DNA of 47,071 bases from Hyphomicrobiales bacterium (GCA_900470445.1 UCAU01000066.1:1-47071), one strand, 5' to 3'. Positions 7,802 to 17,096 are shown, counted from the stretch's first letter. Notes: generated by a model not told the origin, from the letters alone. Program-made: numbers and translations.

Positions 7802-9616
7802 ATGGGAGCAGCCGGCATGCCGAACGTAATGAACCGAACCGATACCGCGTTACGCCAGCTCCGAGGAAAACTGGCCCAAGCTGGCCTTTATGGCGTGGCT
7901 GTGCCGCGGTTTGATCCCTATCAGGGCGAGGTCGTGGCGCCACATGACGAGCGGCTAGCCTTCCTCACCGGCTTTAGCGGCTCGGCCGGGATTGCAACGG
8001 TAACGGCCGATCACGCCGTGCTTTTCGTAGACGGGCGCTATCAGGTGCAGGTGCGGGCCGAGGTGGACACCCGTCAGTTTGAGATTGCGCATTTCTTCGA
8101 TTTTCCCATCGAGACCTGGCTCGAGCAGAAGCTGCCCCGCGGACAGCGCATCGGCATCAATCCCATGCTGGTGCCGAGCGCGCTTTACGCAAAGCTGAAA
8201 GCAGCCATGGACCGAACGGGGGGCGAATTGGTCCTTTTGGAAACAGACCTCATTGATGCCATCTGGCCGGATCAGCCGCCCCCGCCAATTGCCCGGATCC
8301 AAGCCTTCCCGTTGCGCTGGGCGGGGGAGGCTAGCGCGAGCAAGCGCAGGCGTATCGGGGCGACGCTGGAACAGGCCGGAGCGGATTTCCTGGTCGAAAC
8401 TCAGCCGGATAATATTGCCTGGTTGCTCAATATCCGGGGCGGTGACATCGCTCATACGCCGATCGCCCATTCGGCGGCCATTGTTGGCCGCGACGGACAG
8501 GTGGATTGGTTCGTGGATGAGCGCAAGCTGCCCAATGACCGCAGCGGCATCGAGACTGACGGGCTGGCGGTCCGGCCTGCTGACGGGCTAATCGCGGCGG
8601 TGCGAGAGCGAGCAGGGAATAAGACGGTATTGGTCGATCCGGGCTTCGCGCCGGTGGCGGTACGCCTGGCGGTAGAGGCCGCGGGCGGTATCCCGCTGCT
8701 GCAATTCAGCCCGGTTACGCTCGCTAAGGCGGTCAAGAACGAGGTCGAGCTGGAGGGGTTTCGGCAAGCCCATATCCAAGATGGCGTCGCCTGGACGGAA
8801 TTTCTGGCCTGGCTCGATGCCGAGGTGCCGGTACGTCTGGCCGCGGGCAACGCCATCACCGAGCTTGAGGCGCAGTCGCAATTGCTCGCCTTCCGGCGCG
8901 CGGGCGTTGACTTTGTCGAAGACAGTTTCGGAGCAATTTCGGCGTCAGGCAGTAACGCAGCCATGTGCCATTATGCTTCTAAGCCACAAACCAATGCCCC
9001 TCTGACTGGCGAGTTGCCCTATCTGATTGATTCAGGCGGGCAATACTGGGGTGGCACAACGGACGCCACGCGCACCATGAATTTCGGTCCGGCCAGTGGG
9101 GCCGTACGGCAGACCTATACGGCCGTGCTCAAAGGTTTTGTGGCACTGATGACCGCGCAATTTCCACCAACCGCTCAGGGCCATCATCTTGATGCCCTGG
9201 CGCGGCGGCCACTCTGGGATCTCGGGCTGGACTATGATCATGGCACGGGGCACGGGGTAGGGCATTTCCTGTCTGTGCACGAGCACCCGCACCGCTTCGG
9301 CAAGACGGTGAATGCGCATGGCTTCGAGCCGGGCGTGGTGATGACCATCGAGCCGGGCTATTACCGGGAAGGCGCTTTCGGGTTGCGGGTGGAAAACCAG
9401 GTCGAAGTGGTCGCGGGCGTTGCGGGCTTTCTAAGGTTCGAGACGCTGACGCTGGTGCCTATCGATGTGGCCATGGCCGAAATAGAAGCGCTAACCACTG
9501 CGGAAATTGGCTTTCTCAACGCCTATCACGCCCGGGTCCGCAAGGCTCTGGCAGGGCGTCTGTCGCCGCGTGCTGCCGCGTTTCTGGACCGCAGTACCCA
9601 ACCGATTTCCGGCTAG
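7802..9616 (+). CDS. Xaa-Pro aminopeptidase, M24B family
   Basis: A 604-residue cytoplasmic metallopeptidase that removes the N-terminal residue from peptides with proline in position 2. Two creatinase-like N-terminal domains (LAFLTGFSGSAG, LFVDGRYQ near residues 65-85) are followed by the pita-bread catalytic domain. The metal ligands are visible: two Asp in YLIDSGGQYWGGTTDATRT, His in HGTGHGVGHFLSVHEHPH, Glu in MTIEPGYYREG and Glu in RVENQVEV. The length matches the long bacterial and eukaryotic-type enzymes rather than E. coli PepP. The ATG at 7802 has AGGAAG just upstream; ATGs at 7817 and 7829 are alternatives. It is divergent from the peptide importer and its stop overlaps that of the convergent LacI gene. 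Confidence 0.94.
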   Translation: MGAAGMPNVMNRTDTALRQLRGKLAQAGLYGVAVPRFDPYQGEVVAPHDERLAFLTGFSGSAGIATVTADHAVLFVDGRYQVQVRAEVDTRQFEIAHFFDFPIETWLEQKLPRGQRIGINPMLVPSALYAKLKAAMDRTGGELVLLETDLIDAIWPDQPPPPIARIQAFPLRWAGEASASKRRRIGATLEQAGADFLVETQPDNIAWLLNIRGGDIAHTPIAHSAAIVGRDGQVDWFVDERKLPNDRSGIETDGLAVRPADGLIAAVRERAGNKTVLVDPGFAPVAVRLAVEAAGGIPLLQFSPVTLAKAVKNEVELEGFRQAHIQDGVAWTEFLAWLDAEVPVRLAAGNAITELEAQSQLLAFRRAGVDFVEDSFGAISASGSNAAMCHYASKPQTNAPLTGELPYLIDSGGQYWGGTTDATRTMNFGPASGAVRQTYTAVLKGFVALMTAQFPPTAQGHHLDALARRPLWDLGLDYDHGTGHGVGHFLSVHEHPHRFGKTVNAHGFEPGVVMTIEPGYYREGAFGLRVENQVEVVAGVAGFLRFETLTLVPIDVAMAEIEALTTAEIGFLNAYHARVRKALAGRLSPRAAAFLDRSTQPISG

Positions 9617-10650
9617 ATCGTCAATGCAGTCGAACCGCGGACGACCAGGCGGCAATCGGACAGCTCGATGCCGCTGGCTAAGGGCGCGCCGCCAATAGCA
9701 TGGAACAGGCGTTCGGCGGCATGGCGGCCGAGCAGGCCCAGATTCATGTCGATGCTGGTGAGAGGTGGGTGTGTACCCTCCACGATAATGTCCCAATTGT
9801 CGAAGCCGATAACGGCGACATCGTCGGGTACGCGGATGCCACGTTCGCGCAAAGCGTCTAGGGCGCCGCGGGCAATTTGGTCGGAATCACAGAGGATGGC
9901 GTCGACCTTGGTGCCCTGTTCCAACATCATGGCACAGGATGAACGGCCCCAGCGCTCGGTCCATTCGCCATAGGCGGTTTCGAACATCAATTGGGTTCCA
10001 CTTTCGGCAAGGACCTGGGCAATGCCCCTGGTCCGGTCGGCCGCGGCGCGCTCATGACGCGGTCCGGTCAAATGGGCGATGTGGCGCCGTCCCGAGGCGA
10101 GCAGATGCTCGATTGCCATGCGGCCGCCCGCAACATTGTCGGGGGTTAGCGAGAGGTCGCGCGGGTCCTGGGAGGGCGTATAGACATAGATGACCGGCAC
10201 GGGCAGGTCGCGGCCAATAGGGGCGCGATGGTCAGTCTTGCTGCCCACCACCATAATGGCATCGACGCGGCGGGCGAGAAGCGCGGAAATGTAGTGTTGT
10301 TCGCGGATCGCATCGCCCCGTGCGTCGCAGAGAAAAACCGACACCCGTCCGGCCCCAAACCTGTCCTCGGCCCCCATCAAAATGGGTAAGCTGAAGCGCC
10401 CCTCAAGATCTGAGGTGAGCAGCCCCACTGTGCCGGAAAGCCCCTGCGACAACCCTCGTGCGAGCGGGTTGCCAACATAGGCGAGGGCCCGTGCAGCGTC
10501 TTCCACCCGCGCGCGCGTCGCATCACTAACCCTGTCACGACCGTTGAGCGCTTTGGATGCGGTGCCCAGAGATACGCCGGCACGGCGCGCCACATCGTCC
10601 AGCGTCGAGGGTCGAGCTTTGGCGTCACGCGGTGGGATTGTCTCGTTCAT
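9613..10650 (-). CDS. LacI-family transcriptional regulator
   Basis: A 345-residue repressor. Residues about 15-60 form the LacI headpiece (TLDDVARRAGVSLGTASKALNG followed by the hinge helix region NPLARGLSQ; quoted in two parts of the same domain). The rest is a periplasmic-binding-protein-like effector domain with GFDNWDI, ILCDSDQIARGALDAL and TSIDMNLGLLGRHAAERL. The ATG at 10650 is chosen because the further upstream in-frame extension has no HTH homology. It is divergent from the sugar-binding-protein gene at 10900, and the intergenic space holds a textbook LacI half-site palindrome at 10786-10803, so autoregulation and control of the arabinofuranoside operon are likely. The effector is presumably arabinose-related (inference). 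Confidence 0.92.
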   Translation of the reverse strand: MNETIPPRDAKARPSTLDDVARRAGVSLGTASKALNGRDRVSDATRARVEDAARALAYVGNPLARGLSQGLSGTVGLLTSDLEGRFSLPILMGAEDRFGAGRVSVFLCDARGDAIREQHYISALLARRVDAIMVVGSKTDHRAPIGRDLPVPVIYVYTPSQDPRDLSLTPDNVAGGRMAIEHLLASGRRHIAHLTGPRHERAAADRTRGIAQVLAESGTQLMFETAYGEWTERWGRSSCAMMLEQGTKVDAILCDSDQIARGALDALRERGIRVPDDVAVIGFDNWDIIVEGTHPPLTSIDMNLGLLGRHAAERLFHAIGGAPLASGIELSDCRLVVRGSTALTI

Positions 10651-10785
10651 GCCGGCTTGCCTAACAGGGATCGTTGCGAGCCGAAAGCCTTGCAACATGT
10701 TCGACTTTCGCATGTTTTCGCAAAACTCGAAAGTCCTGGATGCCATAAACCGACGAAGACCGGCCATTCCGTTCCAAATTTCCGA

Positions 10786-10803
10786 TGAGAAAGCGCTTTC
10801 GCA
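10786..10803. promoter_or_regulatory. LacI-family operator, 18-bp near-perfect palindrome
   Basis: TGAGAAAGCGCTTTCGCA contains the perfect 12-bp palindrome GAAAGCGCTTTC with a central CG, the usual signature of LacI-family operators. Only one position pair of the 18 bases is mismatched. It lies between the divergent LacI gene (start 10650) and the sugar-binding-protein gene (start 10900), as expected for its regulator. Confidence 0.8.
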
Positions 10804-10807
10804 AATA

Positions 10808-10820
10808 TTGTCGACAAACT
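10808..10820. promoter_or_regulatory. Second copy of TTGTCGACAAACT palindromic motif
   Basis: The 10-bp palindrome TTGTCGACAA plus the flank ACT exactly repeats 7750-7762. It lies five bases after the LacI-type operator. It may be the binding site of a second regulator or overlap the -35 region of the binding-protein promoter; no convincing -10 box was found at the right distance. Confidence 0.45.
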
Positions 10821-10899
10821 GAATTCTTGCTGCTAGTCCTCATGGCAATCTGGTGGCGGATCCGTTGCCAGATGAGGGAAACGGGAAGGGAAAACCATC

Positions 10900-12153
10900 A
10901 TGAAAAAGTGGATGCTGATGACCACGGCGATTGCCGCGACAGGCCTTGTGGCCATGTCGTCGGCGCGTGCCGAAGAGCTGAACCTATGGGTGCGGACGTC
11001 CTCAGCGGGCGTCTTGGAAAAGCTCGTCGATCTCTACAATGCCAGCCATGACGACAAGGTCGTGGTGACGCCGATCACCGCTGAACAGATGGTGCCCAAG
11101 CTGGGCACCTCGATCGCGGCGGGGGCAGCGCCCGATGGCGCTGTGCTGGATTTGATCTATTTGCCCACTTTCGCGGCGACCGACAGCCTCGAAGATATGA
11201 CCGATTTCATCAAGGGCCTGCCCTATGCGGATGCCCTCAGCCCCTCCCATATTCGCCTAGCCACCTATGAGGGCAAGGTCTATGGCGTGCCCGCGCTGCC
11301 TGACGCCTCGATCATCGCCTATAACAAGGATCTGTTCACAGCCGCCGGGCTCGATCCGGAAAAGGCCCCAGCCTCGCTGGCCGAAATTGCTGAAGACGCA
11401 AAGAAGATCACTGCGCTGGGCAATGACACTTATGGCCTCTTCTTCGTGGCAAGCTCAGGCAGTTGGTTGGTCTATGATTTCACGCCCCATATCTGGGCGG
11501 CCGGAGCCGATGTGCTCTCCGAAGACGGGCGCACTGCAACCATCGACACGCCGGCCATGCGAGCGACGCTAGCTGCCTATAATGACATGTGGACATCGGG
11601 CTCCATCCATCCCACCTCCCGCTCGGGCGTGGGCAATGATGCAGTGGCCGCTTTTGCCTCGGGCAAGGTTGGTATTCTGATGACAGGGTCCTACATCGTG
11701 AATCTGCTCACCAGCCAATATCCCGACGTGAATTTTGGCGTCGCACCCATTCCCGGTCCCGAAGGCGGCGCCTCGAGCTTTGCCGGTGGCGACACGCTGG
11801 CCCTGATGAAGGGCATCAGCCCTGAAAAAAAGGCCGTGGCCGAGAGCTTCATCGATTTTTACATGCAGCCCGAGCAGCAAGTCCTGATCACCGCGGAATC
11901 CGGCATGCCGCCGCGCACCGATTTGGCCGATGAGGCCTATGCCGATTTCGATCCGCGCAATCTAATCGCCTACGATATCCTGGCTAGCGCACGCACGCCC
12001 TACACTTTCGCTTCCGACGAATTGTTCGTGGCCCGCACTGGCCCCTGGGTCAATCTGCTGCAAACCGCAATTTTCGATGGCGATATCGATGGTGCGATTA
12101 GCGCGGCGCAAGAAGGGTTCACCAAGATCCTGGAACGCACCAACCCCAAGTAA
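10900..12153 (+). CDS. Sugar ABC transporter substrate-binding protein (family 1)
   Basis: A 417-residue periplasmic sugar receptor of the MalE/UgpB class. The signal peptide (MKKWMLMTTAIAATGLVAMS, likely cleavage after SARA) is followed by ELNLWVRTSS. Family blocks include YGVPALPDASIIAYNKDLF, the AFASGKVGILMTGSY region, and FAGGDTLALMKG, where the ligand-site glycines and tryptophan-rich loops of this family lie. GGGAAGGG precedes the ATG by about 9 bases. First gene of the operon with two permeases, GH127 and ATPase, so an arabinofuranosyl oligosaccharide or arabinose glycoside is the probable ligand. It is followed by a terminator-like hairpin before the permease genes. Confidence 0.93.
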   Translation: MKKWMLMTTAIAATGLVAMSSARAEELNLWVRTSSAGVLEKLVDLYNASHDDKVVVTPITAEQMVPKLGTSIAAGAAPDGAVLDLIYLPTFAATDSLEDMTDFIKGLPYADALSPSHIRLATYEGKVYGVPALPDASIIAYNKDLFTAAGLDPEKAPASLAEIAEDAKKITALGNDTYGLFFVASSGSWLVYDFTPHIWAAGADVLSEDGRTATIDTPAMRATLAAYNDMWTSGSIHPTSRSGVGNDAVAAFASGKVGILMTGSYIVNLLTSQYPDVNFGVAPIPGPEGGASSFAGGDTLALMKGISPEKKAVAESFIDFYMQPEQQVLITAESGMPPRTDLADEAYADFDPRNLIAYDILASARTPYTFASDELFVARTGPWVNLLQTAIFDGDIDGAISAAQEGFTKILERTNPK

Positions 12154-12168
12154 CTCCTCCCGGAGCGT

Positions 12169-12200
12169 GGCGGACGGGATCTGTTCCGTCCGCCGATTTT
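12169..12200 (+). terminator. Intra-operon terminator-like hairpin after sugar-binding-protein gene
   Basis: GGCGGACGG (12169-12177) pairs perfectly with CCGTCCGCC (12186-12194) across an 8-base loop, then GATTTTTG. The stem plus T5 tract fits a Rho-independent terminator, but the permease genes follow 25 bases later without an obvious new promoter. It probably acts as a partial terminator giving more binding protein than permease. Confidence 0.75.
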
Positions 12201-12224
12201 TGATCAGCAAGGGGAGTGCGCGCC

Positions 12225-13130
12225 GTGACCGTGTCCATCGAACAGCCGGCAATCCGGCAAGAGCCGCATCAATGGCTGGGCGCCGCCTTCATCGTGCCGA
12301 GCCTGATCATGATCGGACTCTTTTTCTTCGTGCCGCTCATCATGACAGTGTGGATGAGCTTGCATGACTGGCCGCTGCTGGGCCAATCAAGCTTTATCGG
12401 ACTCGATAATTTCATGGAGATCGCGGGGGACCGTCAGCTCTGGAACAGCGTGGGTTTCACCGTGCTTTATACCGTGCTGGTGACTCTGGCCCTCTTCGCT
12501 GTGGCCTTTCCGCTCGCGCTGTTAATCGATCGGCCACTGCGAGCGGCAGGCTTTTTCCGCACCATCTTCTTTATGCCGGTGGTGATCGGGTTCGGTGCGG
12601 CTTCGACCCTTTGGATGTGGCTGCTCAATCCCGATAGCGGGGTTTTTGCGCAATTGCTTAAGAGCCTGCATTTGGTGACAGCCGCGCCGCGCCCAATTGA
12701 AAGCTTTTGGCCGGCGCTGGGTGTAATCATCCTGATGGTGGTGTGGAAGAGCGCGGGCTTCACCATGGTGATCCTGCTCACGGGCCTGCAAAGCGTGCCT
12801 GCCGAGGTGATCGAGGCGGCCAAGATCGACGGCGCCAATGCCTGGAGCCGGTTCCGCAATATTACCCTGCCGCTGATGCGCAATTCGCTGCTGCTGGCGC
12901 TGGTGCTTAACGTCACCTCCTCGATGCTGGCCTTCGATCAGTTCTTCGTCATCACCCAGGGCGGGCCGCAGAACTCAACTATTACCGCGGTGTTTCAGAT
13001 TTATCTGGCCTCGTTCAGTTCCTACCGGCTGGGCTATGGCTCGGCGCTGTCGCTGGTACTGCTCGTAGTGCTGGTTGCCATCAGCTCGATCCAACTGACC
13101 TTTCTTAAAGTCCGCCCGGAGGAAAGCTGA
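12225..13130 (+). CDS. Sugar ABC transporter permease, MalF/UgpA type
   Basis: A 301-residue inner-membrane permease with about six hydrophobic helices. The first is GAAFIVPSLIMIGLFFFVPL. The coupling loop that docks on the ATPase is EVIEAAKIDGANAWSRFRNI followed by TLPLM, the MalF-type EAA motif. The GTG at 12225 is chosen because AAGGGGAG (12209-12216) sits 8 bases upstream; a GTG at 12216 overlaps that Shine-Dalgarno and is less likely. The stop and the next gene's ATG overlap as TGATG, showing coupling with the second permease. Confidence 0.93.
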   Translation: MTVSIEQPAIRQEPHQWLGAAFIVPSLIMIGLFFFVPLIMTVWMSLHDWPLLGQSSFIGLDNFMEIAGDRQLWNSVGFTVLYTVLVTLALFAVAFPLALLIDRPLRAAGFFRTIFFMPVVIGFGAASTLWMWLLNPDSGVFAQLLKSLHLVTAAPRPIESFWPALGVIILMVVWKSAGFTMVILLTGLQSVPAEVIEAAKIDGANAWSRFRNITLPLMRNSLLLALVLNVTSSMLAFDQFFVITQGGPQNSTITAVFQIYLASFSSYRLGYGSALSLVLLVVLVAISSIQLTFLKVRPEES

Positions 13131-13993
13131 TGAGCGATCTGACTAGCAATGGCCCCTCGCGCCGGGAGCGGCTGGGTCTGGTAGCTTTTTATGTCACGGC
13201 CAGTGTCTTGGCCGTGCTGTTCCTGATGCCTATGGTCTGGTCGGTGGCCAATTCCTTCAAGCCGCCCGCCGAGGCGTTGGCCAATCCGCTTGCTTTGTTC
13301 AGCAAAGCTTTTTCGCTCGATAATTATCGTCGTCTCGAAGGGGTAGGAGCAGGCTGGTATGTCTATGCCGGCAATTCGGTGATGATCGCTTTAGGAACGG
13401 TCCTGCTGACCGTGCTGATCGCGGTGCCGGCCGGTTATGGCTTTTCCAAATTCCGCTTTCCCGGTCAGACGGTCCTGTTCGTCGCCTTGATGGCAACGAT
13501 GATGATTCCGTTCCAGTCCATTTTGACGCCGTTATTCCTGATCCTCAACTTGCTCAAGCTGCAGAACAACCTATTGGGGCTGGTGCTGATCTACACCACC
13601 TTCCAGCTGCCCTTTTCGATCTTCATGATGCGCAATGCCTTCGATGCTGTGCCCAAGGCATTGATCGAGGCGGCGCGGATCGATGGGGCCTCCCAATGGA
13701 CCATTCTGCGCCGCATCATGGTGCCTATTGCCCTGCCGGGGGTCGCTACGGTGGCGCTCTTTGCTTTTCTCAATTCCTGGAACGAATTTCTGGCGGCGCT
13801 GATTTTCCTGTCCGACCAGAACAAGTTCACTCTGCCCATCATGCTGGTGAATGTCTCATCCGGCATCTACGGCATTATCGACTGGGGCGCTCTGCAGGCC
13901 GGCGTCACGGTCACCATGATCCCCTGCCTTGTCCTCTTCCTGTTGCTGCAACGCTATTACGTGCGCGGCATGACGGCTGGCGCCGTCAAATGA
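13130..13993 (+). CDS. Sugar ABC transporter permease, MalG/UgpE type
   Basis: A 287-residue second permease subunit. An N-terminal helix (ASVLAVLFLMPMVWSVANSF) is followed by the family pattern of NSVMIALGTVLLTVLIAVPA and the coupling loop ALIEAARIDGASQWTILRRI. The end RYYVRGMTAGAVK is the classical MalG-type C-terminus (GLTAGAVKG). The start overlaps the preceding stop by one base. It would form the heterodimeric channel with the preceding gene and is energised by the ATPase at 15954. Confidence 0.94.
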   Translation: MSDLTSNGPSRRERLGLVAFYVTASVLAVLFLMPMVWSVANSFKPPAEALANPLALFSKAFSLDNYRRLEGVGAGWYVYAGNSVMIALGTVLLTVLIAVPAGYGFSKFRFPGQTVLFVALMATMMIPFQSILTPLFLILNLLKLQNNLLGLVLIYTTFQLPFSIFMMRNAFDAVPKALIEAARIDGASQWTILRRIMVPIALPGVATVALFAFLNSWNEFLAALIFLSDQNKFTLPIMLVNVSSGIYGIIDWGALQAGVTVTMIPCLVLFLLLQRYYVRGMTAGAVK

Positions 13994-14018
13994 TCCACCT
14001 GGTTTCGAAAGCGATCCG

Positions 14019-15944
14019 ATGACCGATCTGTCCAATCCCCCGCGCATCGAGCGCTATGTTCCCGTTGACCACGCCAAGGTCGATTTCGCCGGCGGCTTCT
14101 GGGAAAGTTGGAGCAAAACGGTGCGCGAGGTGACCGTGCCCAGCCAGCACAGACGCCTCGATGAAGAGCGCTTTCTCGAGGTGCTCAATTTCGACCAGCC
14201 ACCCGGGCCATTGGCCCGGCCGATCCAACCCAGCGGGCTCTCGATGCAGCATTTCTTCGACAGCGATTTCGGCAAGTGGATTGAGGCTGCGAGCTATACG
14301 CTCAAAGCCCATCCCAATCCGGCGCTGCAAGCAAAGATCGATGATATCGTCGAAAAACTCGCCCACGGGCAAATGGCGGACGGTTACCTTAATTCCTGGT
14401 TCATCCGCCGCGAGCCGGACAAGCGCTGGACCAATCTGCGCGACCTACATGAAATGTATTCCATGGGACATTTGCTCGAAGGAGCGGTGGCTTATTTCGA
14501 AGCTACCGGGAAGCGGGCTTTCCTGGATGTGATGATCAAAGCGGTCGATCACATCGATGCCACCTTCGGCCGCGAGCCGGGTAAATTGCGCGGCTACGAC
14601 GCGCATGAGGAGATCGAGCTAGCGCTGATCAAGCTCTATCGCGTCACCAAGAATCCCAAGCATCTCAAGCTTGCACAGTATTTCGTCGATGAGCGCGGCC
14701 AGATGCCCTCCTATTACGACGAGGAAGCGCGGCGACGGGGTGATGATCCTGCCAATTACCACTACCAGACCTATGCCTATAGCCAGGCCCACATGCCGGT
14801 GCGCGAGCAGACCCAGGTGGTGGGCCACGCGGTGCGGGCCATGTATCTGTTCTCGGCCATGGCGGACCTCGCCTACGAAACTAGCGATCTGACGCTCCTG
14901 GCCGCCTGTGACCGGCTTTTCGACAACCTCACCGGACGGCAGCTCTACATTACTGGCGGTCTGGGACCCTCGGGCGCCAATGAAGGGTTTACCCGGGAAT
15001 ACGACCTGCCCAATGAAACTGCCTATGCCGAGACCTGCGCGGCGGTTGCCCTGGCCTTCTGGGGGCATCGTATGGCACAGATCGAGCTGGACTCGCGCTT
15101 CACCGACCATGTCGAACTGGCAATTTTCAATGGCGCGCTCTCCGGCATTGCGCGGGATGGCGAGCACTATTTTTATGAGAATGTGCTGGAAAGCCATGGC
15201 CAGCACCGGCGCTGGAAATGGCATTATTGTCCGTGCTGCCCCACCAATATCGCCCGTCTGATCGCCTCGCTGGGCAGCTATTTCTACACCACCAAGCCAG
15301 ATGAACTGGTCGTCCATCTGTACGGCGCCAACACGGCCGAAGCCGAGATTGGCGGGCGGATCGTGCAAATATCACAAGAAACGTCTTATCCTTGGGATGG
15401 CGATATCGCGCTGACCCTTGTGCCTGCGGCCCCGATGCCTTTCACTCTACGTCTGCGTATGCCGGGCTGGTGTAACAAGGCCAGCGTGACGGTGAACGGA
15501 GAGGGGATAGACACTACCGCCGCTGAAAAGGGTTATCTGGCCATCGCTCGCCAGTGGGCGGCCGGCGACGTGGTGCGGATCAGCTTCGACATGCCGGTCG
15601 AGCGACTTTATGCTCACCCGCTGGCCAGCGAGGATGCCGGGCGCGTGGCGTTGAAACGTGGGCCGGTGGTCTACTGCGCGGAGGAGGCTGATCTGGGGTT
15701 TGTGCCCCAATTGTTGGCGCTACCGGCCGACGCAGAAATCGCAGCGGAATTTGATCCCGACTTGCTCGGCGGCGCAGTGCGGCTTTCGGCCTTAGCTACT
15801 AAAACCAGCGACGCGGACTGGGACGGGCAACTTTACCGCCGCGAACAACCGAAAACCCAAGCAACGCGTCTTAATGCGATCCCGTATCACCTATGGGCCA
15901 ACCGACAAGCCGGCGGCATGCTCGTTTGGTTGCGCGAGAAATAG
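14019..15944 (+). CDS. GH127 beta-L-arabinofuranosidase (DUF1680 family)
   Basis: A 641-residue glycoside hydrolase of the DUF1680/GH127 family, whose characterised members release L-arabinose from beta-L-arabinofuranosides with a zinc-bound cysteine as nucleophile. An early HFFDSDFGKWIEAASY, the MADGYLNSWF segment and MYSMGHLLEGAVAYFEATG belong to the (alpha/alpha)6 barrel. The acid/zinc region is YDLPNETAYAETCAAVA and the zinc/nucleophile cysteines are in HYCPCCPTNIARL. A C-terminal beta-sandwich follows (MPFTLRLRMPGWC, VYCAEEADLG). There is no signal peptide, so it acts on imported oligosaccharides in the cytoplasm. It sits between permease and ATPase genes of the importer, which strongly links transport to arabinofuranoside cleavage. 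Activity on a related pentofuranoside cannot be excluded. Confidence 0.93.
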   Translation: MTDLSNPPRIERYVPVDHAKVDFAGGFWESWSKTVREVTVPSQHRRLDEERFLEVLNFDQPPGPLARPIQPSGLSMQHFFDSDFGKWIEAASYTLKAHPNPALQAKIDDIVEKLAHGQMADGYLNSWFIRREPDKRWTNLRDLHEMYSMGHLLEGAVAYFEATGKRAFLDVMIKAVDHIDATFGREPGKLRGYDAHEEIELALIKLYRVTKNPKHLKLAQYFVDERGQMPSYYDEEARRRGDDPANYHYQTYAYSQAHMPVREQTQVVGHAVRAMYLFSAMADLAYETSDLTLLAACDRLFDNLTGRQLYITGGLGPSGANEGFTREYDLPNETAYAETCAAVALAFWGHRMAQIELDSRFTDHVELAIFNGALSGIARDGEHYFYENVLESHGQHRRWKWHYCPCCPTNIARLIASLGSYFYTTKPDELVVHLYGANTAEAEIGGRIVQISQETSYPWDGDIALTLVPAAPMPFTLRLRMPGWCNKASVTVNGEGIDTTAAEKGYLAIARQWAAGDVVRISFDMPVERLYAHPLASEDAGRVALKRGPVVYCAEEADLGFVPQLLALPADAEIAAEFDPDLLGGAVRLSALATKTSDADWDGQLYRREQPKTQATRLNAIPYHLWANRQAGGMLVWLREK

Positions 15945-15953
15945 GAAACCAGC

Positions 15954-17051
15954 ATGGCTCAACTTTCTCTTCGGAACGTGGTCAAAGCCTATAACGAGCA
16001 CCAGGTGGTGCGGGGCATCAACCTTGAAGTCGCCGACAATGAATTCGTAGTGCTGGTCGGGCCTTCAGGCTGCGGCAAGTCGACGACACTGCGTATGATC
16101 GCCGGGCTCGAGCATATCAGCGGCGGGGAGATCGCCATAGGTGACCGGGTGGTCAACAATCTGGGGCCGGGTGAGCGCGATATTGCCATGGTGTTCCAGA
16201 ATTACGCGCTTTATCCCCATATGAGCGTGCATGAGAACATCGCTTTTTGCCTGCAGCAGCAGAAAATGCCAAAGGCAGACATTCAGCAGCGGATTGCGGC
16301 GGCGGCGCAGACCCTACACATCACCGAACTCCTAGACCGACGCCCTGGCCAGCTTTCTGGTGGCCAGCGCCAGCGCGTGGCTATGGGCCGGGCCATCGTG
16401 CGCAATCCAAAAGTGTTTCTATTTGACGAGCCGCTGTCGAACCTGGACGCCAAGTTGCGCGTGCAGATGCGCACCGAAATCAAGCGGTTGCACCAGACCC
16501 TGCCGACGACCACAGTTTACGTGACACATGACCAGATCGAGGCCATGACCATGGCCGATCGGGTCGTGGTAATGAACAAGGGCCGCATTGAGCAGGTCGG
16601 GCCGCCACAGGAACTCTATCATCGCCCGGCGAGCCTGTTTGTGGCCGGCTTTATCGGTTCGCCAGCAATGAACCTGCTATCGGCAAGCGTCATTGCCGCT
16701 GGGGATGAACTGACACTGGTGCTGGCAGACGGCACGAGCCTTCCGGTGCCACCGTCAATGCGGGCAAGCGCCGGGCTTTTGGCGGGACGCAAGGTCATTG
16801 TGGGAATTCGGCCGGAAGTGATCACCCAACCCAATGGTCGACCCCATGCTGCCCCGATCTGGGCCAATGTCGAGATCGTCGAGCCGTTGGGGCTGGAAAC
16901 CTTGCTTTATTTCAGCGTCGGCAACGACGTGGTGTGCGCCAGGGTAGACCCGGATACCGCACCCTCGCCTAATCAGCGGGCGAAGCTGAGTATTGATATG
17001 GATAAAGTCCATATCTTCGATCCCCAAACGGAGCAGGCGCTACGGCTATAA
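15954..17051 (+). CDS. Sugar ABC transporter ATPase, MalK/UgpC/MsmK type
   Basis: A 365-residue ATPase. Walker A GPSGCGKST (about residues 37-45), Q-loop VFQNYALYPHMSV, signature LSGGQRQRVAMGRAI, Walker B VFLFDEPLSNLDAKLR and H-loop YVTHDQIEAMTMADR are all intact. The C-terminal third is the MalK-type OB/TOBE regulatory region (GSPAMNLL, VIVGIRPEVIT, KVHIFDPQTEQAL). It starts 9 bases after the GH127 stop, so it ends the arabinofuranoside operon. A separate, similar ATPase serves the next module at 18455. Confidence 0.95.
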   Translation: MAQLSLRNVVKAYNEHQVVRGINLEVADNEFVVLVGPSGCGKSTTLRMIAGLEHISGGEIAIGDRVVNNLGPGERDIAMVFQNYALYPHMSVHENIAFCLQQQKMPKADIQQRIAAAAQTLHITELLDRRPGQLSGGQRQRVAMGRAIVRNPKVFLFDEPLSNLDAKLRVQMRTEIKRLHQTLPTTTVYVTHDQIEAMTMADRVVVMNKGRIEQVGPPQELYHRPASLFVAGFIGSPAMNLLSASVIAAGDELTLVLADGTSLPVPPSMRASAGLLAGRKVIVGIRPEVITQPNGRPHAAPIWANVEIVEPLGLETLLYFSVGNDVVCARVDPDTAPSPNQRAKLSIDMDKVHIFDPQTEQALRL

Positions 17052-17096
17052 AGAGTTCGGTCGGCGGAGTGGGAGCCCTTGTACCTGCCAGCGCCA

